Of a stretch of 64,000 nt of DNA, positions 1 through 9,310 are shown in pieces. Where the stretch lies: NCBI RefSeq assembly GCF_002114285.1, contig NZ_NEDJ01000002.1, positions 78,380 through 142,379 of the forward strand, in the 5' to 3' direction. The DNA is from Halorubrum ezzemoulense DSM 17463. Its GTDB lineage: Archaea > Halobacteriota > Halobacteria > Halobacteriales > Haloferacaceae. A model generated the notes under the pieces. The model was not told where the DNA came from and made no database searches. It saw only the letters and a list, made by a program, of their open reading frames with translations. The position numbers and the translations under genes were made by a program. Numbering within the stretch: position 1 is the stretch's first letter; each line of letters starts with the position of its first letter.

Positions 1-147
1 AAGCCGGCGTACCTCCGGCAGCTCCGTGCGATCGGCGTCGGTATGATCGCCGCGGGCGGGACGGGGTTGCTCCTCGAAGACTCCGAGGAATTGGAAACCG
101 AACTGTCCGAACTCGGCGGCGCGGAGGGATCCGAGGCCGACGAGTGA
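1..147 (+). CDS. C-terminal end of a hypothetical protein (truncated by window edge)
   Basis: An open frame enters from the window edge and stops at TGA 145-147, giving 48 residues. It has a short hydrophobic stretch (IGVGMIAAGGTGLLL) followed by an acidic, Glu/Ser/Gly-rich tail, a common end for haloarchaeal membrane or membrane-associated proteins. Codons are strongly GC-ending, as in genuine genes here. It converges with the next gene, arcS. Function cannot be assigned from this fragment. Confidence 0.5.
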   Translation, partial: KPAYLRQLRAIGVGMIAAGGTGLLLEDSEELETELSELGGAEGSEADE

Positions 148-287
148 AGCGCTCGCAACGCCGATAGTTCGGGGAACTTCTCGCGGAGCGCTCCCGAGTC
201 GTAGCGGGCCGACATCGAAACGGGCTCCGGGTCCGGCGCGACAACTGAAGGCGATCGTCCGCCGAGGAGTTCACCGGAGCCGTCCAG

Positions 288-2120
288 TTACTTCTCCTCT
301 CCGTGCCGCACCTCGACGGCGACGCCGCGGGTCGATCCCGCCATTTCTGGGCCAGACATCGCCGCGCGGCCGACCGCGAACGCCTTCGGCCCCTCGATGA
401 CGACCTCGTCGCCGACCCGAATATCGTCGTCCGCGTCGACGACGCCCGGCGCGAGCACGGAGCCACGCGGGACGAACTGATCGATCTCCACCCGCTTCGT
501 CGGCGCGTCGCTCTCGACCCAGCGGCGCGCGCCGGCGAGGGTGAACGAGAGCGTGCCGTACTGCGGGACCATCGTCGCGAGCTGTTCGCCCGGCTCGCCC
601 TCGCGGCCGGCGTCGGGCTCGTCGCCCCACACCTGGAGCTTGGGGTAGCGGCCGGTGGTGCGGACGTCGGCCTCGCCGCCGTATCGGTCGCCTCCGCCGC
701 TCGCGCCGAGACCGCCGAACAGGTCGTCGCCCGCGCCGTCGCCGAGCAGGTAATCGGCGATAGCGCGAACCGTGTTGTGCTCGCGCTCCCGCTTGCTGTA
801 CGCCGGCTCGCCCTGGAGGGCGGCGTTCAGTTCGCCGAGCGACTCGTCGGTCGTCGGGTGGTCGACGCAGGTGTACTCGAAGTCGGCGTCGATCGCGGGG
901 TCGCTCTCCACGCGCTCGCAGATCTCGCGGTACCCGTCCTCGGGGACGTGCGCGACGACGCGCGAGTAGTCGTTGCGTTCGAGATACCGCCGGAGGACCT
1001 CCGCGACGAACTCGATCTCGTCTTCGCTCCAGTCGCCCGTGACGACCGAGTCGTAGTGTTGAGCGGGGTAGGTCGTCTCGAGCTCCTGCGGCACCACGCC
1101 GATAGGGGAGGTAATCGAGACGGTGTGGCCGCGCCACTTGATCGCGTCGTGGAACTGGCGGTGACTCTGGGAGTCGCTGTACGGCTTCGTCGCCGAGCAG
1201 GGGACCAACACGAGCGGCTGGTCGGTGAACCGGTTCCGGTAGCGGCTCGTGACGCGGTCGGCGAACCGACGGATCTCGACGCGGTCGAGCGTCTCCGCCG
1301 ACGCCGCCGTCACCTCCGCGTCGCGCATGAGCGGCGTCCGCTCCTCCAAGTACCCCCACTGGTCGTCGAACTCGCGGAACGCGGCCGTGAGCCACCCCTC
1401 GTGGCGGGCCTGCGCCTCGATGTAATCGCGCAGGCGGCCGCTCCGGATCCGCTCGCGGACCCGCCGAAGCTCGGCCCGCAGCGCGTTGGCGTTGTGGTCG
1501 GCGCAGTCGTCCCGGGTGAACTCGCTTCGGGGTTTCGCGCAGGCCGGGCAGGCGCAGGGGAGCTCCTCCAAGTCTTCGAGGAAGTGTTCCGCGTCGGCGG
1601 TGAGGTACATCCCCTGCGTCCCCTTCGTCCGGGCGCGCGTCGCGTCGACGAGGTCGGCGCCGGCGTACGCGAGGAGCGCGACGTTCCGCGGGGTCGCGAC
1701 GCCGGAGAGGCCGAGCGCGGCGTCCGGCGGCAGCGCCGACTTCGCGCGGAGGATCGCGTCCCGGAACGCCTCGCCGTGGCCGACGAACCCCTGCGCGTCC
1801 GAGAGCAGGTACGCGTCGGCGCCGAGGTCGCGGGCGCTCCGACTGTCGACGACCGCGGCCGAGGGGAACGCGACGCCAGGGTGGTCGACCGCGAACGACT
1901 CGCGCACCTCGTCGCGGGTCCCCGCGGGGAACGCCCTGTGGGGAAGCACCGTCAGCGCGGTCTCGTCGCCGTCTGGGACCTCGCGGTCACCGGCCCAAAG
2001 ACTTCCGGCGTCGTCGAGGAACGGGTCCGCCAGCGCCGGCGTGGACATGGGCTCGGCGAGGCGGACCTCCCCGAGCCGGGCGGCGCCGTCGCGCTCGTGG
2101 ACCTCGAAGTAGTCGGTCAT
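288..2120 (-). CDS. arcS: Archaeosine synthase ArcS (archaeosine synthase subunit alpha)
   Basis: Acts on preQ0 at position 15 of archaeal tRNA D-loops in the final steps of archaeosine formation, after the arcTGT transglycosylase has inserted preQ0. The 610-residue protein shows a TGT-like N-terminal half with a CxCxxC zinc-type motif (Cys189, 191, 194). The ArcS hallmark PCSATKPYSDSQSH lies at about residues 307-320, and a C-terminal PUA-like RNA-binding domain covers roughly the last 90 residues (VEIDQFVPRGSVLAPGV region). ATG 2120 (MTDYFEVHERD) is chosen because the 33 codons upstream are Arg/Pro-rich noise; a GAGGTGG Shine-Dalgarno-like stretch lies just upstream. It is divergent from the flavoprotein gene at 2251. 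The arcTGT gene is not in the window. Confidence 0.93.
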   Translation of the reverse strand: MTDYFEVHERDGAARLGEVRLAEPMSTPALADPFLDDAGSLWAGDREVPDGDETALTVLPHRAFPAGTRDEVRESFAVDHPGVAFPSAAVVDSRSARDLGADAYLLSDAQGFVGHGEAFRDAILRAKSALPPDAALGLSGVATPRNVALLAYAGADLVDATRARTKGTQGMYLTADAEHFLEDLEELPCACPACAKPRSEFTRDDCADHNANALRAELRRVRERIRSGRLRDYIEAQARHEGWLTAAFREFDDQWGYLEERTPLMRDAEVTAASAETLDRVEIRRFADRVTSRYRNRFTDQPLVLVPCSATKPYSDSQSHRQFHDAIKWRGHTVSITSPIGVVPQELETTYPAQHYDSVVTGDWSEDEIEFVAEVLRRYLERNDYSRVVAHVPEDGYREICERVESDPAIDADFEYTCVDHPTTDESLGELNAALQGEPAYSKREREHNTVRAIADYLLGDGAGDDLFGGLGASGGGDRYGGEADVRTTGRYPKLQVWGDEPDAGREGEPGEQLATMVPQYGTLSFTLAGARRWVESDAPTKRVEIDQFVPRGSVLAPGVVDADDDIRVGDEVVIEGPKAFAVGRAAMSGPEMAGSTRGVAVEVRHGEEK

Positions 2121-2250
2121 ACCACCTCTCGCGGGGGGACCGTCAATTCTCTTGTGTTCCGGAGCCGCCGGGCTCCGAGTGGTTCGGCCGCCGACCTCGA
2201 TCGAGTCCGGGCGGCGCAACTGTTAGGCGGGGCGCGGGCGTGGGATCGGT

Positions 2251-2754
2251 ATGGACCCGACCGGCCCGTGGGACCGCGACCGCGTCGACGAGTTCCTCGC
2301 CGCCGCGTCCGTCCCGGTCCGCCTCGGCTGCCGTACCCCGGGCGACCGTCCGTGGATCGTCTCGCTGTGGTTCGCGTGGGACCCGGACGGGGGGAGCGCC
2401 GACGGTGGAGACGACGGCGACGGCGCGGCGCGGCCGCCCGGCGCGATCCGCTGTGCGACGAGCGCGAACGCCGATCTGGTCGAGTTCGTCGACCACGACG
2501 ACAGCGTCTCTTTCGACGTGTCGACGAACGACCCGCCGTACAAGGGGGTCCGCGGCCGCGGCCGAGCGACGGTCCGACCCGACGATGGGAAGCGGCTCCT
2601 GCGGTCGCTCCTGACGAAGTACCTCGGCGGCACGGACAACCCGACCGCCGACCGGCTCCTGCGATCCGAGCGCGAGGAGGTCGAGATCCGGATCGAACCG
2701 GAGCGGATCCACGCGTGGGACTACTCTGAGCGGATGGGGACGGCCGAGGAGTGA
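2251..2754 (+). CDS. Pyridoxamine 5'-phosphate oxidase (PNPOx)-like FMN/heme-binding family protein
   Basis: The 167-residue protein has the small split-barrel pattern of PNPOx-like proteins. It opens with 'RPWIVSLWFAWD', then alternating strands with 'RCATSANADLVEF' and 'VSFDVSTNDPPYKGVRGRGRATV', and ends with a helix plus 'EIRIEPERIHAWDYSERM', the strand-turn typical of the family C terminus. An acidic Gly/Asp insert at residues 48-62 is probably a halophilic loop. Members bind FMN, F420 or heme; the ligand cannot be told from sequence. It is a single gene between divergent arcS and co-directional amidohydrolase. The substrate is unknown. Confidence 0.8.
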   Translation: MDPTGPWDRDRVDEFLAAASVPVRLGCRTPGDRPWIVSLWFAWDPDGGSADGGDDGDGAARPPGAIRCATSANADLVEFVDHDDSVSFDVSTNDPPYKGVRGRGRATVRPDDGKRLLRSLLTKYLGGTDNPTADRLLRSEREEVEIRIEPERIHAWDYSERMGTAEE

Positions 2755-2836
2755 GCCGCCCGCGGTCGGCTCCGATGCGGTCCCCGTCGCTCTCCGGCAG
2801 CCGACGTTTTAACCTGTCCCCGGGCCACCCACGGGT

Positions 2837-4117
2837 ATGAGCGTTCTCGAAGACGACGAGTACCGCGCGTTCCGCCGCGACCTCCACCGCCACCCCGAGC
2901 CCGCGTGGCGCGAGTTCTACACCACCGCCCGCATCGTCGAGGCCCTCCGCGAGCGGGACCTGACGGAGCTCCACGTCGGCCCGGACGCGCTGGCGACCGA
3001 CGAGCGACTGAACGTCCCCGGCGACGAGGAGCTTGCGGAGTGGGAGGAGCAGGCGCGCGAGGCGGGCGCTGACCCGGATATCCTCGACCGGCTCTCGGGC
3101 GGCTACACCGGCTGCGTCGCGGTCGTCGAGCGCGGCGACGGCCCCGTGATCGGCCTGCGAGTCGACATCGACGCGCTACCGATCACGGAGTCTGAGTCGG
3201 CCGAGCACGTCCCGACCGCCGAGGGGTTCCGCTCCGAGCACGAGGGGTTCATGCACGCCTGCGGCCACGACGCCCACGCGACGATGGGGCTCGGCGCGCT
3301 CGACGCCGTCCTCGACTCCGACTTCTCCGGCACGCTCAAGGTGTTCTTCCAGCCGGGCGAGGAGCAGGTCGCCGGCGGGAAGCCGATGGCCGAGTCGGGC
3401 CACCTCGACGACGTCGACTACCTCTACGCGGTCCACGTCGGCCTCGATCACCCGTCCGGCGAGGTCGTCTGCGGCGTCGAGGGATTCCTCGCGGTGCGGC
3501 ACTTCCTCGCGGAGTTCTCCGGCGAGCCCGCGCACGCCGGCGCGCGCCCCGAGCAGGGTCGGAACTCGGTTCAGGCGATGGCGGCGGCGGTCCAGAACCT
3601 CTACGCCATCCCGCGGCACGCCGACGGCCCCACGCGCGTGAACGCTGGGCTCGTCGGCGGCGGCACCGCGACGAACATCATCCCCGAGGAGTCGCACATC
3701 GAGGGCGAGCTCCGCGGACAGACGACGGAGCTCGCCGAGTACATGTCCGACCACGCCGACCGCATCCTCGACTCCGCCGCGGCGATGCACGACTGCGAGG
3801 TCGAGGTGTCGACGCTCGGCGCGGCGCCCAGCGCGACGAGCGACGACGCGCTCGCCGCCCTCGTCCGGGAGTCCGCGGGCGACGTCGAGGGCGTCACGAA
3901 CGTCGTCGCCAGCGACGACCTCGGCGGCTCCGAGGACGCTACGTACCTGATGAACCGCGTCCAAGATCAGGGCGGGCTCGCCTGCTACCTCGGCGTCGGC
4001 ACCGACCACCCGGGCGGGCACCACACCACCGACTTCGACGTGGTCGAGGACGACCTGTCGCTCGGCATCGACGTGATCGCCGGCGCGATCCGGCGAGTCG
4101 CGGAGGCGCAGCCGTAG
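2837..4117 (+). CDS. M20 family amidohydrolase / peptidase (aminoacyl-amidohydrolase type)
   Basis: A 426-residue metalloenzyme of the M20D (hippurate hydrolase, IAA-amino-acid hydrolase, AbgA-like) group that cleaves N-acyl or N-aroyl amino-acid amides. Visible motifs are 'RVDIDALPI' (108-116), 'MHACGHDAHATMG' (139-151) with metal-binding Cys142/His144, 'QPGEEQVAGG' carrying the catalytic/metal glutamates, and a dimerisation lid in the middle ('AHAGARPEQGRNSVQAM'). The last ligand region is 'GTDHPGGHHTTDFD'. The start at 2837 is backed by a TTTTAA box at 2807-2812, about 27 nt upstream. An insertion at residues 45-88 before the first core strand is unusual for the family. The natural substrate is not predictable. 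Confidence 0.88.
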   Translation: MSVLEDDEYRAFRRDLHRHPEPAWREFYTTARIVEALRERDLTELHVGPDALATDERLNVPGDEELAEWEEQAREAGADPDILDRLSGGYTGCVAVVERGDGPVIGLRVDIDALPITESESAEHVPTAEGFRSEHEGFMHACGHDAHATMGLGALDAVLDSDFSGTLKVFFQPGEEQVAGGKPMAESGHLDDVDYLYAVHVGLDHPSGEVVCGVEGFLAVRHFLAEFSGEPAHAGARPEQGRNSVQAMAAAVQNLYAIPRHADGPTRVNAGLVGGGTATNIIPEESHIEGELRGQTTELAEYMSDHADRILDSAAAMHDCEVEVSTLGAAPSATSDDALAALVRESAGDVEGVTNVVASDDLGGSEDATYLMNRVQDQGGLACYLGVGTDHPGGHHTTDFDVVEDDLSLGIDVIAGAIRRVAEAQP

Positions 4118-4147
4118 ACGTCGCCGGTCCGCCGAATCTCGCCCCGT

Positions 4148-4597
4148 TCAGAAGGTGAGGTGCGAGCTCGACGACGGCCCCGCGCCGTCGTCGTCGTCCT
4201 CGTCCGGCAACCCCTCGCGGAGGTAGCTGAGGTCGTCGTCGGTCAGGAACACCGCGCCGTCGCGGACGGTCACGTCCACCGATCGGAGCGTCGTGCCCGC
4301 CGCCTCGCCGTTGTCGCAGCCGCCGTCGCACGCGTCGAACGCCGAACCGTGCTTCGGGCAGACGACGGAGCCGCCGCGGGTGACGGCGCCCACCGCCTCG
4401 CGGTGAAGCCGCTGGTCCTCGTGGGTACAGCGGTTGATCCACGCGCGCACCGGCGGGTCCTCGTCGTCGCGCTCATCCGACTCGTCCGCGCACGGCACGA
4501 GGAACACCTCGCGGTCCTCGTCGCCCTCACGAGCCGTGAACGCCCACGAGCCCTGCTCGCGCACCGTCTCGACGGTAGTGAGCCGGTAGCCGCTCAC
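4148..4597 (-). CDS. Rieske [2Fe-2S] domain protein
   Basis: A 149-residue single-domain Rieske protein. The two cluster-binding halves are 'CTHEDQRL' (Cys-x-His) and 'CPKHGSAFD' (Cys-x2-His), separated by about 20 residues. A following 'CDGGCDNG' takes the place of the usual Gly-Pro-rich loop. The C terminus is acidic and Ser-rich. There is no signal peptide or ring-hydroxylating catalytic domain, so it is a soluble ferredoxin-type electron carrier or the small component of an assimilatory or oxygenase system. It begins 4 nt after the stop of the upstream flavoprotein reductase and is probably co-transcribed with it, which makes an electron-donor role for that reductase possible. Confidence 0.85.
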   Translation of the reverse strand: MSGYRLTTVETVREQGSWAFTAREGDEDREVFLVPCADESDERDDEDPPVRAWINRCTHEDQRLHREAVGAVTRGGSVVCPKHGSAFDACDGGCDNGEAAGTTLRSVDVTVRDGAVFLTDDDLSYLREGLPDEDDDDGAGPSSSSHLTF

Positions 4598-4601
4598 GGC
4601 C

Positions 4602-5972
4602 TCAGTACTTCGCGTCGGCGCCGGTCGTCTCGTAGACGCGGTCCATGATGTCGTCGCGCTGGCGGGTCCAGTTCGCCATCGCGGCGGGGCTCGTCGGGTA
4701 CTCCTCGTAGTGGCCGATCAGCTCGTCCGCCAGCGACTTCGTCTGGTAGAAGTTCCGGATCGTCCCCCAGTAGCCGAACGACTTGACCGCGGCCTTCAGC
4801 TTCAGCCCGAAGGACATCGAGGTCGACCCCTCGTACAGCGCCTCCGCGAGCTTCTCGCCCGGCAGCGACGCGAGCAGCCCCATGAGGTTGTCCACGTCGA
4901 CCGAAGTCGCGAGGACGTTGTACACGTCGAGGCCGGCGTACCGGCCGCCGAAGTGGTCCATCACGCGGGTGTTGTACCGCCAGAGGTTCTCCTCGCTCAC
5001 GTCGTCGTCCGAGACGGCCTTCACGGCCTGCTCGCCGGCGTACTTGCCAGCGTACGCCGCGCCGGCGATTCCCCCTCCGGTCGTCGGGTTCACGTGACCC
5101 GCCGCGTCGCCGACCGCCATGTACCCCGGCGCGACCGCCGAGTCGTAGGGGCGTCGGGTGGGCAGGGCGGCGCCCAGTTTGTCGCGGACCTCCGCGCCCT
5201 CGAACTCGGGGCGGTCGCGGAGGTCTTTCTTCAGCGACTCGACGAGCTTCATCGGCTCCTCCGTCATCTGGAAGCCGAGGCCGGCGTTGATCTCCGTCGC
5301 GGTCCGCGGGAAGTACCAGAGGTAGCCCGCCGCGCGGTCGGTCGCCTTGAACACCAGCGCGTCGTCCCACTCGACCGGCTCCGGCACGTCGACGATCTCG
5401 CGGTACGCCGAGCAGAACTGCGAGTACCGGACGTTCGTGTCGAAGGTCGTCCCCTCGAAGTCCGCCTTGTCCTGGAGCAGCGAGAGCGACCCGGCACCGT
5501 CGATCACGACGTCCGCCTCGTACGTCTGCGGGTCGCCCTTCCGCACCGCGTGGATACCGGTGACGCGCCCGCTCTCGTCCTGTCTCACGTCGTTGATGAC
5601 GGTGTCGTAGTGGAAGTCGACGCCCGCGTCCTCGGCCCCGGAGATGAGCTGGCGGCCGTACTCCCAGCGATCGATGACGGCGAGCTCGCCGGGGACGGGG
5701 ATCTCTAGGACCGTGTCCTCCGGCGGGATCTCGAAGCGACCGTGGTCGACGCCGGTGTTCGTGAACGCGGGTTCGAGTCGGTCCTTCGGGATCGCTTCGG
5801 GGAAGGCGTCGGCGCCCTTCAGGGCGTCGCCACAGGCGATGGGGCCGGCCTCCTCGGCGTCCTTCCGCTCCACGATGACGACGTCGAGCCCCTCGTTCGC
5901 GATCGTCGCGGCGGCGTAGCAGCCGGCGGTCCCGGCCCCCGCCACGACGACGTCGTACTCGTCGATATCCAT
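4602..5972 (-). CDS. Geranylgeranyl reductase family flavoprotein (digeranylgeranylglycerophospholipid reductase-like)
   Basis: A 456-residue FAD-dependent reductase of the GGR family, which saturates isoprenoid chains of archaeal lipids or related polyprenyls. The N-terminal Rossmann motif is 'YDVVVAGAGTAGCYAA' followed by 'VVIVERK' (FAD ribose glutamate). Later come 'GAGSLSLL', the GGR-type substrate patch 'YLWYFPRTATEINAGLGF' and 'GDAAGHVNPTTGGGIAGA' (second FAD motif). The C-terminal half is alpha-helical. ATG 5972 (MDIDEYDVVVAG) is preferred because upstream residues do not belong to the fold. It is the first gene of a two-gene unit with the Rieske protein, and divergent from the ferredoxin gene at 6119. 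Confidence 0.87.
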   Translation of the reverse strand: MDIDEYDVVVAGAGTAGCYAAATIANEGLDVVIVERKDAEEAGPIACGDALKGADAFPEAIPKDRLEPAFTNTGVDHGRFEIPPEDTVLEIPVPGELAVIDRWEYGRQLISGAEDAGVDFHYDTVINDVRQDESGRVTGIHAVRKGDPQTYEADVVIDGAGSLSLLQDKADFEGTTFDTNVRYSQFCSAYREIVDVPEPVEWDDALVFKATDRAAGYLWYFPRTATEINAGLGFQMTEEPMKLVESLKKDLRDRPEFEGAEVRDKLGAALPTRRPYDSAVAPGYMAVGDAAGHVNPTTGGGIAGAAYAGKYAGEQAVKAVSDDDVSEENLWRYNTRVMDHFGGRYAGLDVYNVLATSVDVDNLMGLLASLPGEKLAEALYEGSTSMSFGLKLKAAVKSFGYWGTIRNFYQTKSLADELIGHYEEYPTSPAAMANWTRQRDDIMDRVYETTGADAKY

Positions 5973-6118
5973 TACCGGACCGTGTCGTGCGCCGGGCAAA
6001 ACTCTTTGCTCCCGTTTCGGTCGGCCGCGCGCCGACGAATTTCGCGATGGCCGGGGCGCGTCCAGAGCCTAACTGTTCAGGCTCGTCGTTTAACGGCCTC
6101 GAAACGAACGATACGGAC

Positions 6119-6919
6119 ATGGGGCAACTCGAACGGGTCGACGCCGACCGGCTCCGGGCGTGGCTCTCGGAGGTCCGGTCGGCGGAGGCGACCGCGGCGC
6201 TGATGACCGCCGTCGCGTACGACCGAGGTATCGGCACGGCCGAACTCGCTTCGTGGTACGACCGCTCCGAGGAGTGGGTCGAGGAGACGATCGCGGCCCT
6301 CGACTCCCCGGGGCTCGTCTCGACGGTCGCCCGGCTCGAAGGGGTCGACATCGGGGCGGTCGCCGCGGAGTCGAACCTCGCGCCCGCGACGGTCCGCGAT
6401 TGGTTCGACGACCTCGGCGACGAGCCGGTCGGCGAGGCGGCCGACGTGGTTCGGCGGTACGCGGAGGGGTCGGTCGAACCGGTCCGCACCGGCTCGCCGT
6501 CCACCGTCTATCACCTCGACCGCGACGCGCTGACCGAGCACGGCTGGTCGCTGGACGATGAGGACCTCTTCGAGAAGGCCGCGGACGCCGACCTCGACCT
6601 CCCGGAGTACGGCCGCTTCCTCGTCGAGCCCGGCGAGTCGATCCTGGAAGCGGCGGAGCGCGGCGGCCGGTCGTGGCCGTACGCCTGCCGCGGCGGCGCC
6701 TGCTCCAACTGCGCCGTGGTCGTGGTGAAGGGCGACGTGGCGATGCCGGGGCAGTCGATCCTCTCCGACGAGCAGATCCGCGGGGCGAACGCCCGCCTCT
6801 CCTGCGTCGGCGTCCCGATCACCGACGAGGTCAAGATCGTCACGGGGATCGGCGACACCGAGGCGTTCGCCGACCTGCGACTGCCCTCGCCGACCGAGGA
6901 GACCGAGGCGTCGGACTGA
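6119..6919 (+). CDS. 2Fe-2S ferredoxin-domain protein with N-terminal helical HTH-like region
   Basis: 266 residues. The C-terminal third is a plant-type [2Fe-2S] ferredoxin with 'CRGGACSNC' (C-x4-C-x2-C) and a fourth cysteine in 'ARLSCVG' about 30 residues later. The N-terminal 150 residues look like two tandem helix-turn-helix or homeodomain-like repeats ('TAELASWYDRSEEWVEETIAAL' and 'IGAVAAESNLAPATVRDWFDDL'), an arrangement recurrent in haloarchaea and suggesting a regulatory or docking role. The start is supported by GTTTAAC at 6089-6094, 28 nt upstream. The divergent neighbour is the GGR/Rieske unit, so a redox partnership is possible but unproven. Confidence 0.85.
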   Translation: MGQLERVDADRLRAWLSEVRSAEATAALMTAVAYDRGIGTAELASWYDRSEEWVEETIAALDSPGLVSTVARLEGVDIGAVAAESNLAPATVRDWFDDLGDEPVGEAADVVRRYAEGSVEPVRTGSPSTVYHLDRDALTEHGWSLDDEDLFEKAADADLDLPEYGRFLVEPGESILEAAERGGRSWPYACRGGACSNCAVVVVKGDVAMPGQSILSDEQIRGANARLSCVGVPITDEVKIVTGIGDTEAFADLRLPSPTEETEASD

Positions 6920-6954
6920 CCGTCCGGACCCGGGAGGTCGTCAGCGGGCGCGAG

Positions 6955-8001
6955 CTACTCCTCGGTCTCGTAGTGTTCGCCCGCGGCCTCGGGGATCTGC
7001 GTCCGGCCGACCAGCGTGAGGACGACGATCACGACGACGTACGGGATGGTCTGGACCAGCGTGTCCGGGATCGCGTACCCGAGCTGCTGGAGCCGGATCT
7101 GTATCGCGTCGAGGCCGGCGAACAGCGCGCCCGCGCCGAGCGTCCCGAGCGGATTGTAGTTGCCGAACAGGTACGCGACGATGGCGATGAACCCCTTGCC
7201 CTGGACCATCGTCTCGCCGGAGCCGACGAACTGCCCGATGGACAGCGCCAGCGCCGAGCCGCCCACTCCGGAGAGGACGCCCGAGAGCAGCACCCCGGCG
7301 TAGCGCACCTGCGAGACGGAGACGCCGACCGTGTCGAGCGCCTTCGGGTTCTCGCCCGCCGCGCGGAGGTGTTTGCCGAACGCGGTCTTGTTCAACAGCC
7401 ACCACGAGCCGGCGGTCGCGAAAACCACCATCGTCGCCGAGTACTGCCAGCCGACGCTCACGCCGAGGTTCGGCGTGTTGACGCCGCCGAAGAACACGGT
7501 CGACAGGAACGGCGCGAGTCCCAACGCGATGAGCCAGACGGCCAGCCCGGCGATGATCTGGTCGGCCTTGAACTCGATACAGACCACCGCGAACACCGCC
7601 GACAGGAACGTCGACGCCGCGATGCCGGCGAGGAACGCGATCGCGAGCGCCGGGACGCCGAGGACGGCGTTGCCCACGCCGACGACCGACGCGGCGTACA
7701 CCGACACGAACGCCGAGATGATGAGGAGTCCCTCTAGGCCAATGTTGATGACGCCGGACTTCTCGGCGAAGATGCCGCCGAGTCCGGCGAGCACGATGGG
7801 CGCCGCGAGCCGCGCCGTCGACGTGGCGGTACTCGTCGAGAAGACGATACCCGCGAGGTCGCCCGCCACGGAGTCGGGGAACGCGAGCCCGGACACGCCG
7901 AGCAGCGCGAGCATTCCGACCGTGCCGGCGATAAGCGAACGGACGTACCCCGACTCGCTCGCGCCTTCGAGGAGCGACGCCGGCGAGAGCGGGTTACGCA
8001 T
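6955..8001 (-). CDS. BMP-type (nucleoside-like) ABC transporter permease, second subunit
   Basis: Integral-membrane permease of the BmpA/NupQ (YufQ) class with about 8-9 hydrophobic segments. The family-typical stretch 'LGGIFAEKSGVINIGLEGLLIISAF' (residues ~75-100) and 'FGKHLRAAGENPKALDTVGV' cytoplasmic loop are both clear. The true start is ATG 8001 (MRNPLSPASL), which overlaps the upstream permease stop by 8 nt (ATGCGTAA) and implies translational coupling. It is the last gene of the importer operon and ends convergently with the ferredoxin gene 35 bp away. Such systems import nucleosides or other purine-like solutes; specificity here is inferred from family only. Confidence 0.9.
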   Translation of the reverse strand: MRNPLSPASLLEGASESGYVRSLIAGTVGMLALLGVSGLAFPDSVAGDLAGIVFSTSTATSTARLAAPIVLAGLGGIFAEKSGVINIGLEGLLIISAFVSVYAASVVGVGNAVLGVPALAIAFLAGIAASTFLSAVFAVVCIEFKADQIIAGLAVWLIALGLAPFLSTVFFGGVNTPNLGVSVGWQYSATMVVFATAGSWWLLNKTAFGKHLRAAGENPKALDTVGVSVSQVRYAGVLLSGVLSGVGGSALALSIGQFVGSGETMVQGKGFIAIVAYLFGNYNPLGTLGAGALFAGLDAIQIRLQQLGYAIPDTLVQTIPYVVVIVVLTLVGRTQIPEAAGEHYETEE

Positions 8002-9310
8002 CGGCTTCACCCCCGTCGCCGCCGGCGGAGGCATCTGACTCCGCCGACGCCGCGCCGCCCGGGCCGCCCGCGGTCCCCCCGACGCCGGTGTATCGACCGA
8101 TCATCCGGAAGAACTCCGGCATCGCGACGAACAGGATGATGAGCCCGCGCAGCACGGCGACGAGCTCCGTGGGAACGTCGGTCCGGAAGCCAATCTCCAA
8201 GGCGCCGCCCTTCAGGACCCCGAAGAGGAACGCCGCCGGCAGCACGCCGATCGGGTTGTTCCCGGCCAGGATCGAGACGGTGATCCCGTCGAAGCCGAGG
8301 TCCGGGATCGAGGCCATCCACCGCCCCTCGGACATCAGCACCCACACCGCGCCGCCGATACCGCCGAGCGCGCCGGACAACGTCATCGCCCGCACGGTCG
8401 TGAGCTTCGCGTTCACACCGCCGTACTCGGCCGCGGCCGCCTGGACGCCACTCGTCCGGAGGTCGTACCCGAGCGACGTGTGCTCGACGAAGTAGTAGAG
8501 CGCGCCGATGAAGGCGATGCCCCCTGCCAGCGCGAGCAGCGCGAAGTCGGTGGACGGGGGGAACAGCACCGACGGGAACTGCGCATATTCTGGGACGTAG
8601 CGGGTGGCGACCACCGAGGAGCCCTCGGCGCGGAACACCTCCAACACGAGCACGTACGCGACGTTCGCGGCGACGAAGTTGAGCATGATCGTCGTGATCA
8701 CCTCGTTGGCGTCGGCGTACGCCTTGAGCGCGCCGGGTATCGCGCCCCAGAGTCCGCCGCCGACCGCGCCCGCCGCGGTCCCGACGACGATCAGCACGGC
8801 ACCGGCGACCGGGCCGGCCGGGAGCAGGGGCGCGAGCGCGAGGACCGAGAGGGCGGTCGAGAGCGCCCCGACGACGAGCTGCCCCTGCGTGCCGATGTTG
8901 AACAGGCCGGCGCGGAAGGCGACGGCGACGGAGAGCCCGGTGAAGATCAGGAGCGTCGTCTCCGAGAGCGTCAGACCGAACGAGAGGTTGAACGGCGTCC
9001 ACGCGGGGTTGAACAGCCCGGGGTCGCCGACGGCGAACGGGTACCCGAGCGCGCCGTTGAACAGCACGACGTACACCTCGATCGGGTCGTAACAGAAGCC
9101 GATCCCGGTGAGCGGCATCGTCCACGCCGCGGTCGAACACTGTGCGATCCGGCCGGAGACGAGCACGAGCGCGAAGCCGACGACGATCGAGAGGAGGATC
9201 GCGGCGACGCTGATGACGAGCCGCTCGGCGACGCTCCGGTCGACGAACGGGGCGACCACGCGGGCGAGGAGGGACTCCGTACGGTCCCCGTCGGGCGCCG
9301 AATCGCTCAC
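7994..9310 (-). CDS. BMP-type (nucleoside-like) ABC transporter permease, first subunit
   Basis: 438-residue permease of the NupP/YufP class. It has about ten transmembrane segments, the conserved 'AVAFRAGLFNIGTQGQLVVGAL' and 'GALKAYADANEVITTIMLNFVA' motifs of this family (inner coupling region), and a Gly/Ala/Asp-rich soluble C terminus of about 30 residues. It overlaps the ATPase gene by 4 nt (ATGA) upstream and the second permease by 8 nt downstream, so all three are translated from one message. An extracytoplasmic loop carrying two Cys ('IAQCSTAAWTMPLTGIGFCYD', near residue 55) could form a disulfide; this is an inference. Confidence 0.9.
   Translation of the reverse strand: MSDSAPDGDRTESLLARVVAPFVDRSVAERLVISVAAILLSIVVGFALVLVSGRIAQCSTAAWTMPLTGIGFCYDPIEVYVVLFNGALGYPFAVGDPGLFNPAWTPFNLSFGLTLSETTLLIFTGLSVAVAFRAGLFNIGTQGQLVVGALSTALSVLALAPLLPAGPVAGAVLIVVGTAAGAVGGGLWGAIPGALKAYADANEVITTIMLNFVAANVAYVLVLEVFRAEGSSVVATRYVPEYAQFPSVLFPPSTDFALLALAGGIAFIGALYYFVEHTSLGYDLRTSGVQAAAAEYGGVNAKLTTVRAMTLSGALGGIGGAVWVLMSEGRWMASIPDLGFDGITVSILAGNNPIGVLPAAFLFGVLKGGALEIGFRTDVPTELVAVLRGLIILFVAMPEFFRMIGRYTGVGGTAGGPGGAASAESDASAGGDGGEADA

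Noticed and set aside
271..2974. Long open frames on both strands across arcS and the flavoprotein gene (up to 800 codons)
   Set aside because: They are Arg/Ala/Gly/Pro-rich shadow frames caused by very high GC. arcS and the PNPOx-like gene have recognisable motifs and acidic composition in the competing frames.
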